Source: Emydura subglobosa (Eukaryota > Chordata > Testudines > Chelidae). From it: a DNA stretch of 64,000 nucleotides. The translations under genes and the position numbers were made by a program. How positions within the stretch are numbered: position 1 is the stretch's first letter; the number at the start of each line of letters is the position of its first letter. This document shows, one piece after another, positions 11,061 to 23,424 of this stretch. The DNA is taken from positions 22,852,118 to 22,916,117 of the forward strand of contig ML679959.1 of the NCBI GenBank assembly GCA_007922225.1, in the 5' to 3' direction. The notes below the pieces were generated by a model that was not told the DNA's origin, did not search any database, and saw nothing but the letters and a program-made list of their open reading frames with translations.

Positions 11061-14000
11061 TTGCTGCATGTCTGTTTTTTCAGCCTGTCAGGCCTATTGC
11101 TAGACCAAAAAAAAAAAAAAAAGATTCTTATTATTAAAGGTTAGGTAAAATAGACTGAAGTTAATTAATTCATTAGTAACTCTGAGCCAATTACTGAAGC
11201 CTTCTCTTATTTATATACTTGTTAACAAGACAGAGATGAGAAAGGCCTATTATAGGCACATGTCCTTCAGAAGTTGGGCAAACCCTCTAGAGCATATGCA
11301 TTTAGTTCAACTTAAGAAAAAAATTTAATTCCGAAAGAAGACTTGCAGATCAATTGGCTAATATATTGTAAACTACTAGACCATACCATGTGGCTGTCAA
11401 AATGTTATTTTGGATCCGGACTTCTTCATATGAAGAATTCATTCTTATATTCAACCTGATACCTTACAAACATAACAGTATATAAACCCATTGATCTTCC
11501 CTAGCTACCTCCTCTTGCACAAAGAGAAATTTTCCCTTTTCCCAATTTTTCTATATTATCTACACAAGTAAGACATGATTCTCTCTTTGTCGCATCACCC
11601 AGTCCATTGTTATTTTTGAGGAAAAGCCATTTTTGAGGAAAAAAGAAAATGTGAATATTGGGCAAAAGCTATGCCCACCAACCTGACTTCAGTGGGAGTT
11701 AAGAGCACACAGATATGACAGTCATATCAGTCTCTTTGTAGAGGGGATGTGTAGCGTCTCATAAGGGTTAGGTCCAATGTTTATATCAATGACCACAACA
11801 TCAAACTAACACCCATTTTAAGCCTGCTCTGTTAAACTATCCATTAAGTGTTTTCTTGGAACTCAAGGGAATATCATAAAACAGTCACACTCTTTGTCTG
11901 AATTCAAGAGAATGGAATGCAGCCTGTATTGCTGCTGCAAGATTGTTTTGTTTTTTTAAGCGTTCTGTTGCCACATGGGAGGAAAAATATTTTTATCATA
12001 TTTATGTATAGTCCTTTGCTCAGGCTACATTGCTAATGGTTGGAGCCAAGTGAAATTTATGTAATGAATCCTGAAACAAAACACATTTGCCTTGTTTGAG
12101 GTTTTGTTATAAATTCAAAAACAGAGCCAAATTCACCAAAATTCAAGAACCTTTTGGGCAAACTTTGGTCAAGTTTCTTGCAGACCAGGGTTAATTTCTG
12201 ATTTCAGGTGGAAACCATGTGAGAATCAGTGATATGTATATGGGTCTCACAAGAAACCAGACAAAACCTGATGGCTGGAGATAGGGTGTGAATCCAACTA
12301 AACTAAATTAGAAAATAGGTTTGGCTGGACCACTGTGAACCATCAAATTGGCCTCGCCCAATCAGTGAGATTTGGATAAAAGCGTGGCCCTCAATGCTAG
12401 ATTTGAAAAAAATGTGAGTCTGCTGTGTGGCAGCAGGAAGGAAGTTACTCACTGGAGCAGATAGCAGCACAACTCCCTCTGCTGTATATGGGCAGCTGCT
12501 TCAGGTGAGTATCTTTAATTATTACATGCCTGAAACAGGAGTAATACATTTTCTGCTCCATGAACTCTCCACACTTGTAAGGGTGGGGCCAAAATAAAGA
12601 AATAATCTAAAACAGTTTCTCAACACACCTGCTTCCCACTCACACTTTGTCTCTTTTCCCCCTGCATGTGAGAGCATAAGACTAGGGTGCAGTGAATGCA
12701 CTGTGCAGAGATTTCTGGAGTTGCCTGTGTGCTCATCTGCTAAGGTACATACAGCCCTTCCACACCCTCTTCCATTCTGTACAAGTCATAGCAGGGTTGG
12801 GATCTTGTGTTATCTAATTGTGCTTGCTCATTCCCTATCTGCAATGAGATAGGAAGTGATTGGCTGCTTTGGAAATTATTTTATCACAAGCAGATCATTA
12901 TCATTACTTGTATGAAATAAACAGCAGAAGTAATTAATTATGGAAGTGCCCCAGCAGCTCCATAGTAAAGGATGCACTGAGATTTGCACTTAAAGCAGGG
13001 ATTAACCTCTTCATTATGTATGAAGAATATAGTGTGTCCTTCTTGGAGTAGAGAATTATTTTTTAAAGAATTATTAAGCAAATCTGTTAATTGATTTGAG
13101 TTATAGTAATTAAAATTAGCCCTCTAAAACTTTTTTTTTTTTTTGTTAATCTAAATGTTTTTGAATCTCTGTAGCAGAAAAATGCTAGAGCAATTTTTGA
13201 AAGCCCTGAGAAATGCTGAGATTTAAAAACTCACTCTTTTCTAGACTGTGGCCAGATCTAAAGCATAAGGTGCTTTTGACATTTATTGGTGTGTTAATTT
13301 TTTATTTGTGAACAGTTTTAGTCATCATTACTTCAGTTTATATGGCAGTGTTTGTCATGTAATGTTTTTTGCCAGTTATAAAATGTATGTTATGATGAAT
13401 AGCGCAGCCTATGGTTGATTTTACTTTGGATGGGGAATGGATTATACAAGTTATTATTTCTGGATAAGTCACCTGTGGGGAAGCTGACAGAGAAAGCATT
13501 CTTTTTCCAAAGGACTGCCTTAGAGCTCAGTCATTTACTTGATTCGGCACTCCCCTGGCTTAGCTATTAGCAAGAATCAGCTCTCAGAGACAGGCTTATG
13601 ATCCTTGGGAAGTCTGTAAGTCGAGAGTTTCTCTCTTGTTGATTTAGGAGTTGTAGAAGAACTGCTCTCCTCCTACGTACTCCTCAGATGTCCTGAATTG
13701 GACAGATGCTCCTCTCTCGGCCCTCTGTAGGCCTTGGGAGATCCCCCTACCAGTTCACTACCCTCTCCTGCTGTTGCCTGTCTCCATTGCCCCATCCAGT
13801 TTTGTACTTGCACACCATAAGATGTATACATTTTTGGAGGTCTTAGGAAAGACATTATGTAAATATAAAGGTGAAGTTTGTGTTTTAGTAAGAAATGTTG
13901 AGAGTGTTTGTTTCTGATTTATAAAAATAATGTTAAAAATCACCTGTTTGAGACTCAACTTTGCATTCTTTTTCTGTCAATTGTGTGGTATGTGAACATG
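11061..14000. other. Non-coding stretch with possible conserved blocks
   Basis: An A run at about 11,107-11,122 and a 16-bp perfect palindrome (TTCTTCATATGAAGAA, 11,422-11,437) are the visible features. The part from about 12,880 to 13,060 contains TAATTAATTA and looks like non-repetitive, possibly conserved sequence. No gene recognised. Confidence 0.4.
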
Positions 14001-14004
14001 GTAA

Positions 14005-14114
14005 GCCCCAATCCTGCAGCTGGCTGTGGCCAAGCACATCCCTGCATTGAGTTCAGTAGGGCTTTGTGCGAATACAAGGATACACCTGTGTGCAATCAGT
14101 TACAGGATTGGGGC
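14005..14114. mobile_element. Short palindromic MITE-like element with 12-bp terminal inverted repeats
   Basis: The ends are perfect inverted copies: GCCCCAATCCTG at 14,005 and CAGGATTGGGGC ending at 14,114. The middle keeps the TGAGTTCAGTAGGGCT word typical of this family, whose consensus seems to be nearly self-complementary. Related decayed copies are at about 17,455, 24,885, 25,885, 37,785, 40,155, 49,370 and 57,540. Confidence 0.7.
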
Positions 14115-14222
14115 CTGAGATTGAAATTTTAATATAATTGTTGACATTAAGGTTGTGCATTGAAGCATGTTTTCCAGTGTTTTGATAATGCACATTGAGG
14201 GTCATGGTACTGTTGAATTAAA

Positions 14223-14224
<2 letters not shown>

Positions 14225-14286
<62 letters not shown>

Positions 14287-14287
14287 G
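14225..14287. repeat. Compound (GT)20(GA)n microsatellite
   Basis: About 40 bases of pure GT followed directly by about 23 bases of GA. The GT part can adopt Z-DNA and the GA part can form H-DNA. The array is long enough to be polymorphic. The 68-codon frame crossing it is an artefact. Confidence 0.97.
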
Positions 14288-14299
14288 CGCACCATTTTC

Positions 14300-16190
14300 T
14301 TAAATGTATTCATTTGCAATTATTCAATTGCAATTATTCATTTTATAATTTCTGTAAATATTTCTTCCTCTGAAGATTGTTCATGAGAAGTTTGTTGTAT
14401 TTAATATCCAAAATTTAAGTGTTAGTAGGTTTGTTTGGGTACTCATGTCTGAAAGAATGAATGTAACTCTGAGATTCAGGTTTCCCATATGAATGTTGTT
14501 CTTTACAAACATAAAATTTGCTATCTGTGAATATTCTCCAGTATTTCCTGTTTCAGGAAACAGTAAACTTGCTGACAGTAAACTTGTTCTCATCAGTCTT
14601 CATAGAAAACAACCACAAAAAGGGTGTGAAGCCAATCAAAGAGATTTTTATCTTAGTGCCTATTTGCAGGTGGGGGTTTTTAGGTATTCTATTTAGAGTG
14701 TACATATTGGGCAGTAATTAAAAATTATTTCTAGAAATAAAAAAGTGACACTGTTTCCAGGAGTTCTTCTGACAGACAAAATGTTTACAATGTAAATATT
14801 TAGGATTTTTATACTTAAAACTGACAAATATGGAATTTTTCACACTTTTTTATTTTTAAAAATGATTTTGGTGTGGAGTTAGTGCTTGTTAAAGGTGCTG
14901 GGTTGATAGCCATAGAGAGTATCACACAAATGTAACATGACCTGAGAGGTGGAACAAACCTCTCCATGTTGCCCCAGAAGGAAGACGACAGCCTGACCTG
15001 AAAGGACTAACTCTAGAGTGAGAAGGGAGAGGAGTTTCTTTCCATGCTACTTCAAACTCTCCACTCCAGTCTGTCCACTGAACAGTGACTCAAAGTGCAC
15101 AAAGTTTTTGTGGCTTTTGTGTAGTGAACATTGGTTCAAAAGAGTGAGAACCCATTTCACCCAGGCCATCGCACCTTAGTAACTCTACACCATTCCTGAC
15201 ATGGGTTGGGTTTGAAGCAGAGATGTACAAATAAAAGAGAGAGGTTCAGTATATCCCATACCCCCAAATACATCCTGTCCTCCATAGTTCCTCCATATTT
15301 TTATAGACTTATTTATGTTACACACATGATACTACATTGACTTTTCATATCTGATGATTTCTGAACTAGGGCATACAGAAATACGCTAGGGAGGATTCAT
15401 TCTTGATGCTTTCTGCTGTATGCCAAGCAGAATTAGCCTACTTTTTGCAAGGCCCTATATGTGGAAGTAACCATTACCGGATCCTGCCTTCTTTCCCGGC
15501 AGGAAGAGGAGAGGGAAAGTTGAGAGGGTCAGTATCTGCTGTGCTCAGATTTAGACACAACTGTAGATGGCATTGAGGAATGGTGCTTTGCCTGGTGGTT
15601 AGGGGGTGTGCATGTGGTGCAAAGCCCCTGGAAAAGTAGAGCCCTATGTGGTTTTGTAAGCAATTTTGGGAAAGAGACTATTCTTTTATTATATGTTGGC
15701 ACAGTGCCTAGTAGAATGGGGATCTGGTTCATGACACATGTAATAATATATTGTTTCATGGATCTGATAGCTGCTACTAATGCAAAAGTATTTTACAAAG
15801 AGGAATATAATTAATTTAACTGACACATTTTCCAAAGCTCCAGCTTTCAGTATTTGCCAAAGCTGAAAAGTTCATTGTCAACTGTTTCCTCCCATAGTCA
15901 TACCTGCTTCTTTTTAACTCTTTGTTTGTAATACTCTCTTATTCTTCTACCTGCCATTCTTGTCCTCCACTTCATTTTCATCTCTTTCAACTTCTGTAGA
16001 AACCAATGGCTATTTTTTTTTTTTTTGTTTGTTTAATTCTGTATCTTTTCAATAGCGTCACAGAGTCATCAAGGGATTTGTGGAGAAGAATGTATTGACC
16101 TCTAGGAACCTTGCCTGTCCCTTATGAAATTTCCTTTAATTTGTTATGGGTTGTATGTTTCATAAATGTGTGTCATCATGTGAAGTGAAT
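14300..16190. other. Non-coding stretch, nothing recognised
   Basis: AT-rich with scattered short frames and a T run near 16,013-16,026. No exon, RNA gene or clear mobile element seen. Confidence 0.45.
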
Positions 16191-16202
16191 AGACTGATAT
16201 GA

Positions 16203-16350
16203 GGTAGGAAATTGTCATAACCTCCATTTTACAGATGGAGAAGCTGAAGCAAAGAGAGGGTAAGTGATTTGTCCAAGGTGACATGAGGTGTGTGGTAGAA
16301 GTGGCAATAAAACCCAATTTTCACAGTTCCAAATCCTGTGCCTTTACTAT
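16203..16350 (-). mobile_element. MIR/CORE-SINE fragment
   Basis: The segment CATTTTACAGATGGAGAAGC followed by AGAGAGGGTAAGTGATTTGT reproduces the reverse-complemented MIR core. It continues into AAAACCCAATTTTC, where the upstream part of the element would lie. Ends are approximate. Confidence 0.75.
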
Positions 16351-16379
16351 CAGACTCTCCTTCCAAGACTCTCCCACAT

Positions 16380-19300
16380 CAAGCATCTATTGTGAGGCAT
16401 AAGGTTGAAGATTAGTTGTCTAGTGTGGGGGTGCTAAAAAAGCATAGTGACTGCTCTGTAGATACTATCTACTTTTATTAAACGCTTCATTTGTTTTTAA
16501 ATGGGGGGGAGGAAAACATCAAAACATTTTCTGTTACTTCTCATCATATGATGGCCTGTGGGATGCCCTGTAGTATATTTGTAGCTTGGATTTTATAGGT
16601 AATCAGAGCCCTGCCTTATTAAATGTCATTTGATTAAGTAAACGTGAATGCCAGTGGTAATCTACAGCCTCTGTTCCTGTGCTATCTATTCCCGCTAAGT
16701 TCAGAAATATGTAATTAGAATGAATAGGAAATGCAAGAACAAAAGCATAACGTAATAGTGGATGACAGACAAAACATTCCCTGGACGAACAAAAGAGCAA
16801 CCATCCATGTTGTTCAGGTACAAAGTATAGAAAGCAGCAGCCATTCATTGCTGACTTTAGGCAGAAGCAGTGCGCTTGATTGAGCAGTTAGGGCTATGTG
16901 CGAACTCCAGGACTGGCCTAATCTATCTTTATGGCAGAGGGCTCAGAGAGGAAGGAGATCCCCAAATCTTCCCTCCTTTAACAAGGGAGTCACAGGAAAC
17001 TCATTCCCCAGTTTCCCCCCATACTACTTTGTCAGCATGGGAATGCTTTGGAAATAAAAAAAAGCAGTCTCAGAAGAATACATTACAGATAAAGTAGATA
17101 AACTCTTTCCTAACATGTATTTCATTAGCTTCCTGAGTAGGATCCTAAATTTCCAGAGGTAGGAAAATCAATCTATGAGTATCCTCCTGCAGGTGAAGGG
17201 ATTTGTTAATGAGTTATTTTCCTCCCCATCAGGTCCCAGGGCCAGCCTATGAAGTTCACAGCTTGCATGGGATGTGGGGCACAAGATGGCTCTTGTTCTG
17301 CTTGGGCTTTAGTACCAGTCTAGTTCATGGTCTCTAAGATCTGTTTTGTCAGCGCAGTTAAAGAATACATTAGTACTGAAGAGAAAAAGTTGTATTAACA
17401 TATAGAAATGGATATTATTGTTAACACAGATTTCCAGCCAAATATGTTGTAAGCCCAATAGTGATCCCATTCCCTTCAATGGGAGCAGGATCAGGCCCTG
17501 TGTTCGTATCTAGCTCAGAACCCTGTGCAATATAACTGTGATCCTTACGCATATATGACACCCTGGTAATATTGAACAAATATCTGTAGAAATTATCTGC
17601 ATGCTGGCATTATGTCTTTTACATCCACAATAAGTGCCACCACTCAGATGCCAAACCTGTGCTTACCACTGTGCCAATTGGCTTCCTCACTGATAAACCT
17701 TGACAGTACATTGTTCTTTTGTCAAGGGGCATTATCCTAGCAATTCAGCAAAAAATTTTCTTCCTTCAGACAGTGCATCTTTCAGACATTCCCTTCTTCT
17801 ATTGATTTGTTTTCTCCTGTCCCTTTCTCCTTCTTTTGTTTTCTTATCATAGCTTCAGGTTATTAAGTGCAAAGTATTGATGGGAATGGATGGTTTTGGT
17901 CGATGGAGAGCTAATGCATCCCTAATCCTGCCATTGTTATAGAGTTATGCTTTACTCTGGTTCCTGATGGGGGAAAAGGTGCAAAGCTGTTGATCCTAGT
18001 TTTATTTGTCACAAACCCATCCATCAATCAAGCACAAGCATGTCTGAATGCTGAATGACATGTGGGTCTCAGCTGAAAAAATTCGATAACAGTGTATTGT
18101 CAGGTTGCTCACTCTTTTTTTCGATAAGAAATACATTTGACTGAAATAGATAAGCATGCAACTACTAAAGACTTGAAGAGAGAGAGTGACATACATGGCA
18201 CCAAAGGTTGTAGATCTTTGGTATTAATTATACTTATGAGTAAATAAAATAGGAAAAAGCTCTAGACATGCAACATGCTTAAATCCTGAGTATGTTCAGA
18301 CACTGTGGGATTTTTTTTATTAGTTTGGGTTTTCAAGTATTTAATCTGAACATATTTCATAGCCTGCTGCCCAAGTCCAAATTCTAGTAGAAACTGTGAT
18401 TTAAAAAAAATCTAAATTGTACTGATTATTTTAAAATAAATAGAATACAATAATACAGTCTTCTAATATATACTGAGGAAACCTCACATTTATCATTTCT
18501 GCATAAGTGTGACCTACTAAATACACTTATATCTTCTTATGATTGAAAGCACTTTAAAAAGTTAATTATTTTATACTGCAAATATATGTTTGTCATTTTC
18601 ACAATGACTTTTTACATTATAATTGTAGTCTCAATTCTATTATTCTTTTATTCTAGTTGCTAAATTATGTACTTGAGTACATTATTGAAAGCTCATCTTT
18701 TTAGATATATAACATTTTCTGTTTGTGGTTATTACAATATAATTTCATTTGGAAATAATTAAAACATTTCATTAGCACAACATACATTTACAAAAAATAA
18801 TCAACAGATTGGAACATTTTTTAAAAATCTATTTTTTATTTTTTTTATGCCACATTACCAAACATTTCAGAATGGACAATTATATTAGAATGACCTAAAA
18901 AATCCATCAGCAAAGGTAACAAAAAGACCACCCCGACTCAGAGGGCTTTAAGACAAACATTTTGTAGCCCCAAGTACACTCTGAGTAAGCCATTTTTTTC
19001 TCTGCTCAGTGACTAGGGGCTAGAAAACTGCAAAAATCAATGTGGGAGTGCTTTAGATTTGTTGGGTAAATTACATGTGCTTGGCTGCTCTATTGTATCT
19101 GGCCCATATTCTATACTAGATACTTTTAGATGGAACTGTCACATAATACATATACTCAATATTGATTTTTATAGATTTAACTGAGCTTGAATTGAACTCC
19201 ATAGTAAGCAAGGAGGAACTTAAGAACTGCAGCTTCTTGAAATTGGGATGCATGTATTAATATAGAAATGTTGCTAAATGATTGTGTCATGGAAACTCCT

Positions 19301-19570
19301 GGTACAACTTTAAAACCGTATGCAAAATCAGACTGAACTAAGGAATTCAGATGTCCTGGTATTATACTTTTGTTGGTTTAGCTTCAGATTTTTTTTCTTT
19401 TATGATTTTGTATTAATACTAACTCCAAAAAAACATAGAGTGGTAAACAAAGATATTCTGGATATAAGCCAGCTACCAGTTGAAGCCTTATTGGATCCAA
19501 AATATCTCTACCAGCATCAAGAAGCATTTTCGAGCCTGTAGCTATTTCTTAACCAAGTCATTTTAAATCA
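16380..19570. other. Non-coding stretch; AT-rich repeat-free block at 18.3-18.9 kb
   Basis: A decayed arm of the GATCC/CAATGGGAG palindromic family lies near 17,455-17,500. The region 18,300-18,900 is very AT-rich with no clear repeat and could be either neutral or conserved. No gene recognised. Confidence 0.4.
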
Positions 19571-19589
19571 AATGTATTATATGCGAGGA

Positions 19590-19790
19590 AGATCAAATTA
19601 AAATTTGGCTGCCTCAAGTTAGGCACCTAAATAAGTGGCCTAATTTCAGTTGGGTGCTCAATACTTTTATTGATGTGCCTAAATATGGATTATGGGGAAT
19701 AAGGTTCCTCACTGCCCTTTGTGCCTTTGAAAATCACCCCCTTAGATACTTAACTTTAAGCACCCAAATTTAAACTTTTCCCTGGATTCT
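19590..19790. mobile_element. Decayed palindromic repeat
   Basis: It has the paired words TTAGGCACCTAAATAAG and GTGCCTAAATATGG on one side and CTTTGAAAATCACCCC / AAGCACCCAAATTTAA on the other. They match the arm vocabulary of the better preserved element at 44,290-44,474. No coding capacity. Confidence 0.5.
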
Positions 19791-20654
19791 GGGTAACAGG
19801 CTTGTGTAACAGGACTGAGGATAACACCTTACTCTACTTGGCTTCTGATAAAAATATAATATGTGTTATGGGGAAAAAGCAAATATATTTGAGGCTTTTA
19901 AAAATAAATAAGTAAGAATTGCATTCTGGGATTCAGGAAAAATATATACATTTCTGTATGAATGGGGCAGCCCAAGAAATGGTTAATTTACCTCTCTGGC
20001 ATTCAAGAGTTGTTTATTACTACCTCTCGAATATTAAATTATTCATGAAAATGTTTTTAAAGTAATCACAATTTTAAAATGCAGCTAACCAGAGAAGACC
20101 CAATGTGTCATTCAGTCATAGTCCTATAACAGCTGCTATAGTTCATGGAGAAGAATCAAAGTTATATTTAATTTGTACTTAAAAATGGGTTGTTCTAGCT
20201 TCAGATATGTCCAGACAACTTCCCCGGAAATCCTGCGTGGACATCTGAAGCCACAACACAGCCCAAGGAATATGAACATATCTGTCAATGTGAAATGTAA
20301 TATGACTGCAGTGAAATGTACAACATACAGTTCCTGCAATAAATGGCTTTTGGCCAGCTGTGTGGTAAGAGATCCTTCAGATCTATCTGATTATATACAT
20401 TAAGATAGGGAGCTAAAATGAAGTAAAAACATTTTGTTGATGTCTATATTTGTTACCTATACAATTTTTTCATCTCTCCTTTAGAACTCAGTTTTCTGTT
20501 TTCTTAATCATCACTTACATGAAGGAGAGAATGCAGATCTTAAATTACAAGGGAACACGTTTAAATAACCAGCACAGTTGGTCATGCTTTGTCACCTCCA
20601 GCCTGGATTACTGGCATGTGCTATACCTGGGGCTAGGCTAGCAGGCCACTTATG

Positions 20655-20917
20655 ATATGTTTACACTGCCATTAGATTCCTGCAGCTGACCCATGTCAGC
20701 TGACTTGAGCTCGCGGCACTTAGGCTAAAGGGCTGTTTAATTAAGGTGTAGACTTTCAGGCTCAGACTGCAGCCCAGGCTCGAGGACCCTCCCACCTTTC
20801 AGGGTGCTAGAGCTGGAGCTCAAATGTCTACACTGCAGTTAAACAGCCCATTAGCCTGAGCCCGAGTCAGCTGGCCCGGGCCATCCATAGATTTTTAATT
20901 GCCGTGTAGATGTGCCC
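20655..20917. mobile_element. Palindromic non-autonomous DNA element
   Basis: The element reads as a large imperfect palindrome. GTTTACACTGCC at the left end pairs with the GCCGTGTAGATGTG right end. The inner GGGCTGTTTAATTAAGGTGT pairs with CACTGCAGTTAAACAGCCC, around a CAGGCTCGAGGACCCTCCC centre. It is G+C-rich against AT-rich flanks. The partial copy at 3838-4032 belongs to the same family. Confidence 0.75.
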
Positions 20918-21082
20918 TTAGAAACTTCAACCTATCTACTTAGTGTTATTAAATTCATGGAGTATACTTAACCTGAGCTCCTTGAACTGTAGACATGGTT
21001 TCCAATTCATTTCTAAATGCAGTTCAAGGTTCTGATTTTTAAACTTTAAATCTCTTTGTAGTTTGTGGCCTGCATAAAAACT

Positions 21083-21165
21083 GCAGATCCTCAGCTTGTG
21101 TAAATTGGTCTAGCTCCATTCATCTCGATACAGGCACACTGATTTCCACTAGCTGAGGATCTGGC
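21083..21165. mobile_element. Short palindromic repeat
   Basis: The left arm, CAGATCCTCAGCTTGTGTAA, and the right arm, which ends AGCTGAGGATCTGGC, are inverted copies around a TAGCTCCATTCATCTCGATA centre. It is one of the small self-complementary repeats common in reptile genomes. Confidence 0.7.
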
Positions 21166-21522
21166 TGTGCATCTTTACTAGTACTTTTACTTCACAGTTG
21201 AAACCAGATGTGGTATTCATGCTGACCAGCCCTTAAACTGTATCTCTGGAGAATGAGACAAGACCTCTTCAATGGAGAGTCCTGAACTTTGGAACTCTGT
21301 CCCCTCTTGGTCTGTCGGTGCTTGATTTTATTACTGCCAGGGATCTTTGCAAAGCCTCTCTTTATTCAGGTTTTCAGGGGCTGTGGGCTGTTAATAAATA
21401 ATGAGGGTTCTTTTTTTAAGGTTTTGAGGGGGAATTCTTTTGTTACTGCTGATACTATGAGCCACATTTTCAAAGGGGCCTCAACCCAACCTCTGTTTGT
21501 ATATGCACAAATACATGCATAT

Positions 21523-21538
21523 ATTTGCATATGCAAAT
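21523..21538. promoter_or_regulatory. Palindromic octamer-like POU site
   Basis: The perfect 16-bp palindrome ATTTGCATATGCAAAT contains the octamer ATGCAAAT on both strands and a TGCATATGCA core that resembles dimeric POU-factor sites. Surrounding sequence resembles a decayed palindromic repeat, so the site may be repeat-derived. Function is an inference. Confidence 0.4.
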
Positions 21539-22777
21539 GATCACACTTACATATTCTTTGTATGTGCAAGTGACACTTACATTCTTCAGAATTATTTGTG
21601 TGAGCAAAGCTGCCCCGGCACAAATGAAGATCATATTTTGAATATGGACCTATGTGAATCTAGCTGTAACATGTTGGCAATGTTTAATATTATGTGAAGC
21701 AAAGATATGTCATAGGAACATTTCTATACGTTGGGAAAATAAAAAAAACATAGAGTGGGGGAGGAAAAGGGAGATTGTAAATTCCACCTTTTCCACTTAA
21801 CATTCACACTGTATGTATCTCATGTAGTCTTATGAAAGAGACTATGATCACACATGAAATTCCCAATTAATTAAATGCCTGTCCAAATCCCTACACTACT
21901 CCTGACAGTAGTTAATGCTATTGATGCCACACGTTTATGAAAAACAAATTCATAACATTAATAAAAAAACTTTAACTTGCATAAAGCCAATGTAGCTCTA
22001 TTTCTTAGGAGGTAAAAGAGGCTTACATAACATGGTTGTTACTCAGCTTCCTTTGAAAGAAATGAGAGCAAATAGGATTTAATCAACAAAAAAGTGCAGT
22101 TTGTGTAAGAGAGTTCAATTCTACTTATGCACTCTTAACCATATAACATCATGCATTCAGATCTCTATCTTTTTGAGCACTAGATGCCAGTGCAGAACTC
22201 ATTCTTTCATACATTAGAAAGCAGCTATGTTATATATTCATTTTACTCTTTGGTGCTACAATAGATGTTCCCCAGCTCTGTGTCTGGATGCTAATCAGTC
22301 AGTGCTTAAGTGAATGACAGTAGCATTCTTGACATCCAGTATATATCAAAAGTCAGCATAAGTGTCATGTTGGTGGATGTCTAGTGGATGTCCAGGAGCA
22401 CTCAAGAGGTTAAGGACTTTGTTCATCAACTGTGAAGGCAACTTGAGAAATGTAAAAAGAAAGCCAGTGAAATTAAAAAAGAAAGGGCACCATACCATAT
22501 GATTTCTCTGTATAAGTGCCATATGGCATCTCTTTACAAATGTATAGCGCTAGGAAAAAAGAGATTAGTGAAAATGTGAGAGCTGCTTCATGAAGCCCCA
22601 AGGACCTATGGTTCAAAACGCTCTAGCAGCCAGACAGCCTTGCTGGCATAACTGGGAATAAGCTATAGAAAATGTTGCATGTATTATTTGTCATTATCTT
22701 TCAGACATAAAATAATCAACCCTCTAGGCCTGTTGGCTGATTAAGATGCATAAACAAAGCTGCTTCTTTTGTTCATC

Positions 22778-22785
22778 AGGTAGAG
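22778..22785. repeat. 8-bp target-site duplication, left copy
   Basis: AGGTAGAG immediately outside the left end of the hAT element. The identical word follows the right end at 23,175-23,182. Eight bases is the duplication length made by hAT transposases. Confidence 0.93.
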
Positions 22786-23174
22786 CAGGGGTGTCAAACA
22801 TACGGCCCGCCAACCTTTTTGGTCCAGCCCCTGGCGGCAGTGCGTGCTGCCACGACATCTCGCGGCATTGTTCTCTCTGGTGGCGTACAATGCCATGAGA
22901 TCACACGGCAGCGCGCACTGCCGCCAGAGAGTACAATGCCATGAGATCACACGGCAGCGCGCACTGCCGCCAGAGAGTACAACGCTGCAAGATCTCACGG
23001 CGTCACGCGCTGCCACGAGATCTGTGTACTCTGGCGGCAGTGCGTGGAGCACTGTGTGCACGAGACACAGCGCTTCAAAAGTTCCTAGTGTTTCGATTTA
23101 TAGTATGTATGGCCCACTTGAAGTACATTTAATTCAAATCTGGCCTGCCATAGCAAATGAGTTTGACACCCCTG
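22786..23174. mobile_element. Non-autonomous hAT transposon
   Basis: This 389-bp element has perfect 14-bp terminal inverted repeats (CAGGGGTGTCAAAC at the left, its complement at the right) and is flanked by an identical 8-bp duplication, AGGTAGAG. Both features are diagnostic of the hAT superfamily. It has no transposase frame and must have been mobilised in trans. The interior is very G+C- and CpG-rich and includes a 46-bp tandem array. The intact ends and duplication suggest a relatively recent insertion. The 124- and 106-codon frames in it are side effects of its composition. Confidence 0.93.
22885..23022. repeat. 46-bp tandem array inside the hAT element
   Basis: GTACAATGCCATGAGATCAC starts at 22,885 and again at 22,931. 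A third, diverged copy starts at 22,977. The period is 46 bp, with the first two units essentially identical. The unit itself contains a CGCGCACTGCCGCCAGAGAG segment. Confidence 0.85.
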
Positions 23175-23182
23175 AGGTAGAG
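23175..23182. repeat. 8-bp target-site duplication, right copy
   Basis: AGGTAGAG directly after the right terminal inverted repeat, matching 22,778-22,785. Confidence 0.93.
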
Positions 23183-23424
23183 GCTTCTGTTTTCACAACT
23201 CAGGATCATGAATTCTAATCCTGGGGCTCTATGTCTAAATTGGTGAACAACTGTAGGATATGTTCACATGTTCTCATACATTATTACAAAGATTATTGAG
23301 GTTCAGTTCTCTTTTCTTAGGCAAACTGTCTCATTACTCTTTACCTATGCTCTGTATGTATACTATCTTCCAACATTATGCGGTTTTCTTATAACTGTAT
23401 TTGTAATCACAGCAATTAATGGCC

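Noticed and set aside
14165..14373. 68-codon frame with Val-Cys and Arg-Glu runs
   Set aside because: A direct translation of the GT/GA microsatellite.
22844..23218. Frames of 106 and 124 codons around 22.74-23.22 kb
   Set aside because: Both are products of the CpG-rich tandem units of the hAT element.
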